A DNA stretch of 33,816 nt from an uncultured Clostridia bacterium (GCA_947591315.1 CANQDD010000021.1:1-33816); one strand, 5' to 3'; positions 5,499 through 12,505 are shown, counted from the stretch's first letter. A program made the numbers and translations. The notes: generated by a model from the letters alone, not told the origin.

Positions 5499-7004
5499 TT
5501 ATTCTCCGCCGCCTGTATGCTTTGTTATCTCGTTTATAGCGTCCTTTATCCCCTTGAGTATTGGGATTATATCTTCCGAATTATCCCGCCGCGCTTTTGA
5601 TATAGCCGCATTTACGGCTGTATTTGCTTGTGAAATGGTATTTTTGATGTATACAAGAGGAATGTTGCCCCAATTTCCTTTATAATCTTCTGACACCCTG
5701 CCTATTGACTTACAAGCTATCTCTCTTGCAAGGTTAGGAGTAACCCCTCCGGCACTGTTCGCAACTGAGATCAGCTTTGCCATATCGTCGGGGTTGGAGA
5801 TTTCCGGTTCTTTCAAGTATACCTCACAATACTTGAAATCATAGCTTTTCAGGAGCTTGTTGTTGAGCTGCCATGCCATAAAAACGCGTTCCGGCTGAAA
5901 TACCTGTTTTTCTGTAACTTCCATAGCCGCGTATGATGTAGCGCGGTCATAGTCTTTGGTATATCCTACATACAAAGCCGGCAACCTAAAAGCAGACTGC
6001 GCCTTTTTCCTTGCGTCGTCCTGATACTTCTGAAATAGTGCGTCCTGCTGCAATATAGACGACAGCGGCACAACCTGTATGTCAGGCTTGTCTTCATCGA
6101 ACGCCGTCCTGTTGCCGTTGGACTCGGCTTCAATTATGAGGAAACCGTGCTGCGCGGACTCGCCTCTTATGCCGTTAAGATAAGTCTTTAATTTTGCCTT
6201 GCTTTCATCCGTCAGCGTTCCGCCGCGAATAGCAATCATCAGCGGTATATGTCTACCATTCAGAAAGTAATTATTGTTGAGCTGTTCGGATTTCCGCGCC
6301 CCGTCCTGCGGAAGCACCTGACCTATCCAGCGAACCTCGCCATAGTCATAATCTCCAATAGAAAAAACGAGTATCTCATTAGCCCTGTTTACAATGTCAA
6401 GGCTTTCAACATACTCGCCTGTTCGCTTATCCATAATGCGTGTGTCGCCGAACTCCTTGAAATACACCGTCTTGCCGGCAACTATCTGTCTGAACTTCCT
6501 GAACTGCTTACCACGAGTGACTACTTCGTCACCATATCTGCATTCATAAGAGATGAAGTCGCCGTCAGGCTTCGTCATTTCAACGCTCGGAACGTCCTTA
6601 ATGTTTTCAATCTGGACAACATCGCCGTTGAGGTTGCGTATACATTCAAGGTAAGCTATCCCGAATGTTTCGCGGTTTTTTATTACACGCATTAGAATTT
6701 CTTTTACGTCTATTTCCGCCCCTAACATCTTTATAATATTCTGAACTTTTTCAAATTCTTGCTTCATTTCAAGCGATTCCGCCTCTGAATTAAATTCGTC
6801 TTTATACCTCACACCAACACCGAACCCTGCTATATTATCTGCGTATGCTTCTATACATTGCGGTAATATAACCGAATCCCTCACTATATTCTGTAATCCG
6901 CGCTGGTTATATGGCTTATTTATCCACTCATATGCAGATAGAGCGGATTCAGGGTTAAGCTGTTCTGATGTATGGGATTTCAGTATATTATTTGCTTTTG
7001 TCAT
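5499..7004 (-). CDS. Phage portal protein (PBSX-type)
   Basis: A 501-residue protein, the usual size of portal proteins of this group. Recognisable segments are an early YEWINKPYNQ region, then KEFGDTRIMDKRTGEYVESL followed by RANEILVFSIGDYDYGEVRW with IGQVLPQ, the core of the Phage_portal family (Pfam PF04860), and the QDALFQKYQDDARKKAQSAF and YDRATSYAAMEV segments of the C-terminal half. Portal proteins form the dodecameric ring for DNA entry into the procapsid and dock the terminase. The gene is complete, with no stop or frameshift, yet no terminase, protease or major capsid gene lies beside it. It is the last gene of the leftward operon. Confidence 0.85.
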   Translation of the reverse strand: MTKANNILKSHTSEQLNPESALSAYEWINKPYNQRGLQNIVRDSVILPQCIEAYADNIAGFGVGVRYKDEFNSEAESLEMKQEFEKVQNIIKMLGAEIDVKEILMRVIKNRETFGIAYLECIRNLNGDVVQIENIKDVPSVEMTKPDGDFISYECRYGDEVVTRGKQFRKFRQIVAGKTVYFKEFGDTRIMDKRTGEYVESLDIVNRANEILVFSIGDYDYGEVRWIGQVLPQDGARKSEQLNNNYFLNGRHIPLMIAIRGGTLTDESKAKLKTYLNGIRGESAQHGFLIIEAESNGNRTAFDEDKPDIQVVPLSSILQQDALFQKYQDDARKKAQSAFRLPALYVGYTKDYDRATSYAAMEVTEKQVFQPERVFMAWQLNNKLLKSYDFKYCEVYLKEPEISNPDDMAKLISVANSAGGVTPNLAREIACKSIGRVSEDYKGNWGNIPLVYIKNTISQANTAVNAAISKARRDNSEDIIPILKGIKDAINEITKHTGGGE

Positions 7005-7188
7005 GCTTTACCTCTTTTTCTCGCTTTGTCGCGTCTTCTTCCGGTTCAATGCTCCAATTAAGATCAAGTCCCCAATCCAAATCAAGATCCTTTGTCCAAT
7101 CAGCAAGAAGTTCCAAATCCCATTCATCTGACTTTTTTGCCTTTTTTCTCCCTGTTCGCTCTCTGTTCGATTGATTTTTTTCTGTCAT
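6988..7188 (-). CDS. Small acidic tryptophan/aspartate-rich protein
   Basis: A 66-residue protein with a basic N-terminus (RERTGRKKAKK) and a striking aspartate/leucine/tryptophan-rich middle (DWDLELL, DWTKDLDLDWGLDLNW). ATG 7188 is preferred over 7206 because AGGGAG lies 7 nt upstream of it; the earlier ATG overlaps the stop of the upstream gene. It overlaps the portal start by 17 nt, so translation is likely coupled. The acidic DW repeats recall linkers in phage ParB-like or methylase proteins, but this is weak; the position is where a terminase would be expected and it is not one. Confidence 0.5.
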   Translation of the reverse strand: MTEKNQSNRERTGRKKAKKSDEWDLELLADWTKDLDLDWGLDLNWSIEPEEDATKREKEVKHDKSK

Positions 7189-7202
7189 AATAATCTCCCT
7201 TT

Positions 7203-7667
7203 TCATTCCAATAACAGCATTTGAAAATCTATCCCGAAAAATAAATCCGATAGCTCTTTATAAGCTTTTTGCAAATCAAAATCTATTGTTCTGGTACTAC
7301 AATAAACAATCTGAGCAACTTCTTTGTGTGTATGTTCCGGCTCTGTAAGATGTGTTAATTCTATCACACGCCAACGCCGCCGCGCTTCCTGTTTATGTGA
7401 GCTTAAACAGCGATTTTTATATACCGTCAACATTCTTTCGACGTGCTTCAGCTGCTCTTGATTTAATTCCGGAACGGCGTTTGCTATTACGATATACTTT
7501 TTATAATTTTGCAACAGCTTTTTTGTTGCGCTTATGCGTCGCTCGGTTCTCTCCATGAGGTCATCGTGTGCGGCGGTTTTATATGCTTTTATCGCCTCTG
7601 CCGCCGCAAGCGTTACAATCTCTTTGATTTCGCTGTTGGTTAAAATATACTCTGTATCAGATTTCAA
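7203..7667 (-). CDS. ArpU/RinA-like phage late transcriptional regulator (sigma region 4-like HTH)
   Basis: A 154-residue, helix-rich protein with a C-terminal helix-turn-helix at about residues 112-140 (HTHKEVAQIVYCSTRTIDFD, then LQKAYKEL). This resembles the ArpU/RinA family that activates late genes just upstream of terminase genes in Gram-positive phages. The start is TTG at 7667, supported by AGGGA about 7 nt upstream; no ATG is suitably placed. It follows the sigma factor gene by 14 nt and precedes the small acidic gene, so its usual role of switching on packaging genes would here reach only the portal gene. Family call is by pattern. Confidence 0.55.
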   Translation of the reverse strand: MKSDTEYILTNSEIKEIVTLAAAEAIKAYKTAAHDDLMERTERRISATKKLLQNYKKYIVIANAVPELNQEQLKHVERMLTVYKNRCLSSHKQEARRRWRVIELTHLTEPEHTHKEVAQIVYCSTRTIDFDLQKAYKELSDLFFGIDFQMLLLE

Positions 7668-7681
7668 TTTGCTATCCCTCT

Positions 7682-8413
7682 TTATTCTCTCAGTCGGTTT
7701 ACATCATCAAAATATTGCGGCTTCCATTCCATATGTGACAAGTTTTTCCATGTAATATGCTTTTCCTGCGCTCTGTATAATCGTCGGAGCGCGGAGGATC
7801 TTCTCAACAAACTGAGCGCGTAGTCTCGTTGATTTAATACAGTCTGCTTGATTGTTCCGGTTGCTTCTGCTATTTCCTCAAGTGTTTCATCTTGAAAATA
7901 ATAGCGGTTTATAACGTCTCGTAGCGGCTCCGATAACCGATTCACCGCATACCGAACCGCCGCGCGTTCTTCACCTTTTTCTATTATGTCGGTTACTTCC
8001 CGCTCAATATTGATTTTACTCGGCAATATATCGGCAAGAGTTTTTCCGCCCTCCGCTCCGTCCGTTCCTGTTAAATGTTTTTCAAGACTGGCGGCGGCGT
8101 TCAGCGGATTTCTCTTGCCCGATTTTGTACCCCATAGCCTTTGTAATGCGCTCTTAAACGTTAAGGCGAAATATGTATTAAATTTATATCCTCCTTGAGG
8201 TTTATAATATTTCAAAGCCTCAAGAAATACAAAATAGCACTCCTGCCTGATGTCGGATAATTCAACGCCGCAACAGTCAAACGCTGTTTTGTATTCGTTA
8301 TAAGCTTGATATGCTTTCATATATAGCAAATCGCGTACTTTTTCCCATAACACAGGAACAAGCTCCGAATTCTCCGGATCCTGAGCAAGCTCCGCAAGTC
8401 GTTCGTTTGTCAT
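7682..8413 (-). CDS. Sigma-70-like RNA polymerase sigma factor of the element
   Basis: A 243-residue protein with region 2 features near residues 52-85 (DIRQECYFVFLEALKYYKPQ, then YKFNTYF) and a region 4 helix-turn-helix near residues 158-205 (LSEPLRDVINRYYFQDETLE, EIAEATGTIKQTVLNQRDYA). Phages and elements of Clostridia often encode such factors to drive their own late operon. AGGGGGT precedes the ATG by 7 nt. The upstream 347 bp without genes contains a long inverted repeat at 8431-8486. Promoter specificity is unknown. Confidence 0.75.
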   Translation of the reverse strand: MTNERLAELAQDPENSELVPVLWEKVRDLLYMKAYQAYNEYKTAFDCCGVELSDIRQECYFVFLEALKYYKPQGGYKFNTYFALTFKSALQRLWGTKSGKRNPLNAAASLEKHLTGTDGAEGGKTLADILPSKINIEREVTDIIEKGEERAAVRYAVNRLSEPLRDVINRYYFQDETLEEIAEATGTIKQTVLNQRDYALSLLRRSSALRRLYRAQEKHITWKNLSHMEWKPQYFDDVNRLRE

Positions 8414-8430
8414 GGCAGCAACCCCCTAAA

Positions 8431-8486
8431 ACAGTAATTGACAACACCGTCAGTGATATAATATAATAGTGTTGTCGATTTACTGT
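8431..8486 (+). promoter_or_regulatory. Long inverted repeat around an orphan rightward promoter
   Basis: Arms 8431-8447 and 8469-8486 are nearly complementary (ACAGTAATTGACAACAC against GTGTTGTCGATTTACTGT). Within them, on the plus strand, are TTGACA (8438-8443), 18 nt and TATAAT (8462-8467), which would direct transcription away from the sigma gene with no ORF ahead. It may be a regulatory RNA promoter, an operator, or part of an origin. Confidence 0.5.
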
Positions 8487-8503
8487 AAAAGAGCAATTAT
8501 CTC

Positions 8504-8582
8504 TAAAATGTAAGCAAAACGGGTTAAAATGCGTGCATTTTAGGGGAAAATGTTTACATTTTGAGCATTCTTGTAAACATTT
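8504..8582. repeat. Cluster of AAAATGTAAAC-like repeats and palindromes
   Basis: Four related sites lie in 79 bp: TAAAATGTAAGC (8504-8515), palindrome TAAAATGCGTGCATTTTA (8525-8542), palindrome AAAATGTTTACATTTT (8547-8562) and TGTAAACATTT (8572-8582). The cluster lies directly downstream of a replication-type winged helix gene, where iterons or an origin are plausible. The remainder of the 8414-8760 gap (8583-8760) shows no supported gene. Confidence 0.5.
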
Positions 8583-8760
8583 ATCATAACTCGCCTTAAT
8601 CATAACAGATTGACATATGTTATAAAATGGCTTAACTATGCGGATTGTAAGCTTTTTCGCTATAGCTGTAACTGAGCTGACAGCTCTGAAATGACCATAT
8701 ATATTTTATTATATTTACATTCTTACATTCTTACATTATTGTTATGTGTTCATTTGTTGT

Positions 8761-9111
8761 TCAGTTGTTGTTCGCTTGATGTTCATTGTTTTGGTATATA
8801 TCCCAATTTACAATAGTAATTATGCGGTCTTTAGTCGTTGTGTGCTGTTCGATTTGATGTTCTTTTTCAAAGGCTTTCAAAATTCTTTCTGCCTTGCTTG
8901 GGTTAATGTTACAGGCTTCGGCTAAAACTCGACGACCGGTTACGAGCTGCCCCGGTTTAAGTGTTATTTTTTTTCCGCCGCTTATAGCAGAACAACATTT
9001 ATGAGTAACATTTAATAAGAGTTCTATCCATACTCTAACATAATCATTGTCTTTGCACACAATAGGATTTTCAAGCATTTTTCGATATAATTTTATATAT
9101 CCCCTTGACAT
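8761..9111 (-). CDS. Phage replication-initiation-type winged helix protein (short form)
   Basis: A 116-residue protein beginning MSRGYIKLYRKMLENPIVCK, with a KPGQLVTGRRVLAEACNINP segment, a helix SKAERILKAFEKEHQIEQHT, and a final strand ITIVNWDIYQ. This is the N-terminal winged helix of DnaD-like replication proteins of Firmicute phages, which usually continue for another 100 or more residues. Here a stop follows the asparagine-rich linker; the next about 60 nt contain AATGTAAG repeats that look like decayed linker coding sequence, so loss of the C-terminal domain is possible. GGAGGT lies 7 nt upstream. It overlaps the Xis-like gene by 19 nt. Confidence 0.6.
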   Translation of the reverse strand: MSRGYIKLYRKMLENPIVCKDNDYVRVWIELLLNVTHKCCSAISGGKKITLKPGQLVTGRRVLAEACNINPSKAERILKAFEKEHQIEQHTTTKDRIITIVNWDIYQNNEHQANNN

Positions 9112-9407
9112 TGTTTTACCTCCGATATGCGGCGGATTGTAGACGCTGTCGTCTTTGTTTCCGCCGCCGCGCAGTTATATAAATAATCGTCGAGAACTCG
9201 CATATTCACTAAGATTTTGCGTCCCATTCGTACACACGGAAGCGTCCCATTGTTTACTAACGCCCTTAAGCCATTTACAATAAGCGCGGTGCATGGATCA
9301 GCCGCTTTTATTTCCGCAACGGCTTGTTTGATTCCTCGCATAGGTTGAGGGGTAAAATTTATAATTTCCGCCTCGGGGGCGACAATTTTCATAGCTGCGT
9401 TATTCAT
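9093..9407 (-). CDS. Excisionase-like / MerR-type helix-turn-helix protein
   Basis: A 104-residue protein whose middle (about residues 25-75) has the pattern of excisionase-family DNA-binding domains in Firmicute elements: a GIKQAVAEIKAADP helix, then LRALVNNGTLPCVRMGRKIL and a VNMRVLDDYL tail helix. Such proteins bend DNA at att sites to favour excision or regulate the early operon. GGAGGGA is about 7 nt upstream. It is the second gene of the leftward operon. The exact role (Xis or regulator) cannot be separated by sequence. Confidence 0.55.
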   Translation of the reverse strand: MNNAAMKIVAPEAEIINFTPQPMRGIKQAVAEIKAADPCTALIVNGLRALVNNGTLPCVRMGRKILVNMRVLDDYLYNCAAAETKTTASTIRRISEVKQCQGDI

Positions 9408-9411
9408 CGCG

Positions 9412-9594
9412 TTATCCCTCCATTTCCTTTGCCGCGCGTTTTTCCCAATATCGCTTGTTATATTCTCGTGTTTTGTCTTTGTTTTTTGCTCTCCATGCTC
9501 TCATATATGCCCTTTGAGCCTCCGCTGCCCTGATAGACTTCATGCGTTCTTCCCCGGCTTGCGTTTTGTCGTAGATTTCTTCACAATTCATCAT
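9412..9594 (-). CDS. Small basic phage-type protein
   Basis: A 60-residue, highly charged helical protein, MMNCEEIYDKTQAGEERMKS followed by a run rich in R, K, A and Y (YMRAWRAKNKDKTREYNKRY). Short proteins with MRAWRAKN-like segments are common in phage early operons, function unknown. AGGAGGT precedes the start. It is the first leftward gene after the switch region and is separated by 4 nt from the Xis-like gene, so the operon runs 9594 to 5499. Confidence 0.6.
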   Translation of the reverse strand: MMNCEEIYDKTQAGEERMKSIRAAEAQRAYMRAWRAKNKDKTREYNKRYWEKRAAKEMEG

Positions 9595-9630
9595 CGTTTT
9601 ACACCTCCTGTAATTTTATTTTCATTTTTC

Positions 9631-9691
9631 TTGACAAGTCAATAAAAATTTACTATACTATTATTATAGCATAAAGAAACATAAATGTAAA
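9631..9691. promoter_or_regulatory. Face-to-face promoters of the genetic switch
   Basis: Rightward (repressor): TTGACA 9631-9636, 17 nt, TATACT 9654-9659. Leftward (early operon): TTTACA (9686-9691), 17 nt, TATAAT (9663-9668). The two -10 elements are 3 bp apart and the start sites overlap, so the promoters exclude one another. Related half-sites TTTACTAT (9650-9657) and ATAGTAA (9691-9697) flank the pair and may be repressor operators. Confidence 0.7.
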
Positions 9692-9749
9692 TAGTAATTT
9701 CTAAATATTGCAAAAAGCAATTTATTTTTACCAAAAAGGACGAAATATT

Positions 9750-10349
9750 ATGGAAAGTAAAAAAAGAGGACGCAAACCCAAAACAGAAGATTATTATAAT
9801 TCTGTATTTGCTTCAAGATTAAGGGCTTTAATCAATAATGCGGGTATAACACTGCCCGATCTTGCCGATTCTATTGGAGCAACAAGACAATCAATAGGAC
9901 AATGGAAAGACGGCAAAACACAGCCAAATGCAACAATGATAAAAAAAATAGCAGAATACTTTAATGTATCATCTGATTATTTGCTTGGTTTATCTGATGT
10001 AGCTACACGCAATGAAACTATACAAGGAATAAATGCTGCTATAGGACTTTCATCTCGTGCCATTACAATGTTAATGTCAGAAAAAGCACTTAACGAGAGT
10101 GATATTGCGGATTTTATCAGTTTTCTTGTTGAAAGTGAGAAATTACAAGTGTTAATTTCATCAATTTTATGTGGCAACTTTTATGCAAATACAGACGAAT
10201 ATACTTATATACCAACACCGGATAACATAAATCCTTTTTGTCTTAATGAAATGGACAATGTACCATTATCAGCGTTATATAAATACACAACTGAAAATAT
10301 TTTTTGGAATATTGTAAACAAATATAAAACCACAAAGGAGGCGGAATAA
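9750..10349 (+). CDS. XRE-family (CI-like) repressor of the element
   Basis: A 199-residue protein with an XRE helix-turn-helix at about residues 16-75 (FASRLRALINNAGITLPDLA, DSIGATRQSIGQWKDGKTQP, then FNVSSDYLLGLSD). The C-terminal part has no recognised peptidase motif, so it may be inactivated by means other than RecA-stimulated self-cleavage. ATG 9750 follows an AAAAAGGA ribosome binding site; the further upstream TTG at 9708 is not supported. It is divergent from the leftward operon and its stop overlaps the integrase start (TAATG at 10347-10351), the common repressor-integrase arrangement. Confidence 0.75.
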   Translation: MESKKRGRKPKTEDYYNSVFASRLRALINNAGITLPDLADSIGATRQSIGQWKDGKTQPNATMIKKIAEYFNVSSDYLLGLSDVATRNETIQGINAAIGLSSRAITMLMSEKALNESDIADFISFLVESEKLQVLISSILCGNFYANTDEYTYIPTPDNINPFCLNEMDNVPLSALYKYTTENIFWNIVNKYKTTKEAE

Positions 10350-11724
10350 TGGCAACAATAAGAAAACGCGGTAACGCCTATCAAATACGCGTATCAGCCG
10401 GATATGACAGTAATGGCAAGCAGATTGTAAAAACAAAGTCATGGACACCCGCCCCGGGTATGACGAAAAAGCAGATAGAAAAGGAACTGAATAAACAAGC
10501 CGTAAATTTTGAGCAGCAAGTAGAAACGGGACAATTTCTTGACGGTACAATAACGCTTGCGGAATTTATAGAAAAATGGATGAAAGAATACGCACAAAAG
10601 CAGCTGAAAGAAAAGAGCATAAAGGGATATAATGACGTAATACCTGTTATCCTGCAAGCCATAGGGCATATAAAGCTTGCAAAGCTGCAACCGCACCATT
10701 TACAAGAATTTTATAATAATCTCTCTGAGGACGGTATGCGCCGCGATATAAAATATCGAGCGGCGGAAAACTTCAAGGAGATTATGCACAATAAAGGATT
10801 TACACAGAAAAAACTTGCGGAGGCGGCGGATGTGTCGGAATATTGTTTGCGCTCCTGTATCAGCGGAAAGAATGTTGCTAAAACAACAGCCCTCAAAATT
10901 GCCGCCGCCCTCGGTGAAAAAGATATATTTACTCCCGTAAATGCTGACGGTAAGCTTTCAGACAGCACAATATTAAAATATCATCGCTTATTATCGTCAA
11001 TCCTTACAACGGCGGTGCAGTGGCAAGTGATCCCCTCCAATCCCTGCGGACGTGTTAAGCCGCCGCGCGTGGAATATAAAGAGGCTCCGGTACTTGACGA
11101 GAAGGAAGTACAGCAGCTTATAAGGTGCTTGAATGATGAACCGCTAAAATATAAAACAGCTATAATGCTTATATTATATACGGGCTTGCGGCGCGGCGAA
11201 TTGTGCGCCTTGAATTGGACGGATATTGATTTAAGGCATGGCGTTATCAGTATAACAAAGAGCTTGCTCTATACACCAAATAAGGGCGTATATGAAGACA
11301 CAACCAAATCAAGACAATCACAAAGAGCCGTGAACATTCCGCCTGATATGATAGCGTTATTAAAAACTTATAAGCTTGAGCAGAGCAAAACTGCGTTTAA
11401 GCTTGGCGACCAATGGCAAAACAGCGGTAAAGTATTTACATCAGACAGCGGCGGCACAATGCACCCGGACACGCTTTCATCATGGTATAAGAAATTTATA
11501 AACCGCCATAATCTGCCTGATTCTCATATTCATCACTCCGGCATGTATCAGCTACAATGCTCATAGCCGGCGGAGTGGATATTGCGACGGTATCAAAACG
11601 GTTGGGACACTCAAACAAGACCACAACATTAAATATTTATACTCATGCTATACAAGCGGTGGACGCAAGAGCGGCGGAAAAGCTTCAAGATATGCTAAAT
11701 CCGTCAAAGAAATTCAGCGCGTAA
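10349..11724 (+). pseudogene. Tyrosine integrase with internal HTH insertion, frameshifted in the catalytic HxLRH motif
   Basis: The frame from ATG 10349 (AAAGGAGG upstream) encodes an N-terminal arm-binding domain (MATIRKRGNAYQIRVSAGYD), a core-binding domain interrupted at about residues 140-195 by an XRE-like helix-turn-helix (FKEIMHNKGFTQKKLAEAAD), and a catalytic domain with arginine 281 in TGLRRGELCALNW. After HIH (residues 393-395) the frame fails and stops at 11566. The next frame restores LRHVSATMLIAGGVDIATVS and LNIYTHAIQAVDARAAEKL to a stop at 11724, giving 458 residues if one base is added near 11534. As written, the HxLRH motif and catalytic tyrosine are lost. Assembly error is possible. 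It lies beside attR. Confidence 0.82.
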
Positions 11725-11753
11725 AAGTAATACGAAAACGCCTGTTTTTAGAG

Positions 11754-11777
11754 CAATAAAGGACAAATAAAGGACAA
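11754..11777. repeat. Right arm-type integrase site (candidate)
   Basis: Identical over 24 bp, and in direct orientation, to 3764-3787, with two spaced AAAGGACAA units. It lies just after the integrase gene and about 60 bp before attR. Confidence 0.55.
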
Positions 11778-11807
11778 AATCGAGGATTTTATATAAAAAC
11801 ACAAAAA

Positions 11808-11845
11808 CGCATAGGCGCACAAACGGCTTACCTATGCGGTTTTTT
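11808..11845. terminator. Element-borne terminator between integrase and tRNA-Thr
   Basis: CGCATAGG (11808-11815) pairs with CCTATGCG (11831-11838), followed on plus by GTTTTTT and on minus by a T-rich run. It can end both the integrase transcript and the restored tRNA-Thr transcript, replacing the host terminator now stranded at 3574-3602. Confidence 0.7.
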
Positions 11846-11894
11846 CGTGGAGCTGGTAATGGGACTCGAACCCGCGACCTGCGCATTACGAATG
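11836..11894. repeat. attR (overlaps the intact tRNA-Thr gene)
   Basis: A 59-bp copy of attL with one mismatch at 11877. It supplies the 3' half of the working tRNA-Thr gene, so integration leaves the tRNA intact. Confidence 0.88.
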
Positions 11895-11923
11895 CGCTGC
11901 TCTACCAACTGAGCTATACCAGC
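11848..11923 (-). tRNA. tRNA-Thr (anticodon CGT)
   Basis: A 76-nt cloverleaf on the minus strand: acceptor GCTGGTA pairs with TACCAGC, discriminator T and encoded CCA; D arm GCTCAGTTGGTAGAGC; anticodon arm GCGCA-TTCGTAA-TGCGC with anticodon CGT; T arm CGGGTTCGAGTCCCATT-type. It reads ACG threonine codons. Its 3' half is the integration site of the element at 3593-11894. Confidence 0.95.
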
Positions 11924-11927
11924 ATGT

Positions 11928-12059
11928 AAGCGGAGGAACTCCGCTTTTAGTGAGTAAGCGAGTGTAACTCGCTTTTGCTGAACGTAAGCGGAGGAACTCC
12001 GCTTTTAGTGAGTAAGCGGGTGAAGCCCGCTTTTGTGAGTAAGCGAGTGAAACTCGCTT
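11928..12059. repeat. Array of five tandem GNA-loop hairpins with covarying stems
   Basis: Five 8-bp hairpins with three-base loops (GAA or GTA): 11928-11946, 11956-11974, 11986-12004, 12014-12032 and 12041-12059. Stems are AAGCGGAG, AAGCGAGT, AAGCGGAG, AAGCGGGT and AAGCGAGT, each with its matching complement (one G-T pair). Spacers are short GTGAGT/TGAACGT-like sequences. The array lies between the tRNA and yqeY. Role unknown. Confidence 0.8.
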
Positions 12060-12061
12060 CA

Positions 12062-12505
12062 TTAACCTATTAAATCCTTGACAATAGCGTTTACGGCTTT
12101 GCCGTCCGCTCTGCCCTTAATCTGCGGCATTACAGCCGCCATAACCTTCCCCATATCGCGCATCGACGACGCGCCCGTTTCTTTTACCGCCGCCTCGACG
12201 ATAGGCCGAAGCTCCTCGTCGGTAAGCTGCTTGGGAAGGTAACCCATCAAAACGTCCATTTCCTCTTTGAGCTGCGAGATTAAATCCTCTCTGCCGCTCT
12301 TTTCGTACTCGGGGAGTACGTCCTTGCGCTGCTTTAACTGCTTCGCAATAACGTCTAAAATATCCTCGTCCTCGAGGGTTACTTTTTTGTCCTTTTCAAT
12401 CTGCAAAATCGCCGTCCGTATCATCTGAACGGTATTTTTACGGATAGTCTCCTTATTTTTCATCGACGACTTCAAATCCTGCGCTAACTGTTCCTTTAAA
12501 GCCAT
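12062..12505 (-). CDS. yqeY: YqeY, GatB/YqeY-domain protein
   Basis: A 147-residue protein with the YqeY layout: N-terminal helical part ALKEQLAQDLKSSMKNKETI with the conserved RKNTVQMIRTAI segment, and a C-terminal part QLTDEELRPIVEAAVKETGA and MGKVMAAVMPQIKGRADGKA that matches the tail domain of GatB. It may assist tRNA amidation or tRNA binding, but its biochemical role is not settled. ATG 12505 is chosen because AAGGAG lies 9 nt upstream; an ATG at 12514 abuts that site. It follows rpsU by 28 nt, an arrangement conserved in Firmicutes. Confidence 0.92.
   Translation of the reverse strand: MALKEQLAQDLKSSMKNKETIRKNTVQMIRTAILQIEKDKKVTLEDEDILDVIAKQLKQRKDVLPEYEKSGREDLISQLKEEMDVLMGYLPKQLTDEELRPIVEAAVKETGASSMRDMGKVMAAVMPQIKGRADGKAVNAIVKDLIG

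Larger units (their letters stand above)
3593..11894. mobile_element. Integrated element of about 8.2 kb in tRNA-Thr(CGT), phage-derived or satellite-like
   Basis: The boundaries are 59-bp direct repeats (3593-3651 and 11836-11894, one mismatch) that cover the 3' half of a tRNA-Thr gene. The intact tRNA is at the right end, next to a tyrosine integrase gene. A 24-bp direct repeat inside each end (3764-3787 and 11754-11777) fits integrase arm sites. Contents: RHH protein, type I toxin-antitoxin module, HIRAN operon, leftward phage-like operon ending in a portal protein, XRE repressor and broken integrase. The element is visibly richer in A+T than the flanks. No terminase, capsid, tail or lysis genes are present. 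Confidence 0.85.

Noticed and set aside
8298..8603. Cysteine-rich minus-strand frame (CLQECSKCKHFPLKC pattern) that resembles a zinc-binding protein
   Set aside because: The repeated CKHF/CTHF pattern comes from the AAAATGTAAAC DNA repeats at 8504-8582; it overlaps the sigma factor gene and has no ribosome binding site.
11704..11886. 60-residue minus-strand frame over attR
   Set aside because: Starts inside the tRNA gene (RRSRVRVPLPAP is a typical false tRNA translation) and crosses a terminator.
11928..12059. Possible CRISPR array
   Set aside because: Units are 19-bp hairpins with stems that vary and spacers of about 8-11 bp; no constant repeat, no unique long spacers and no cas genes.
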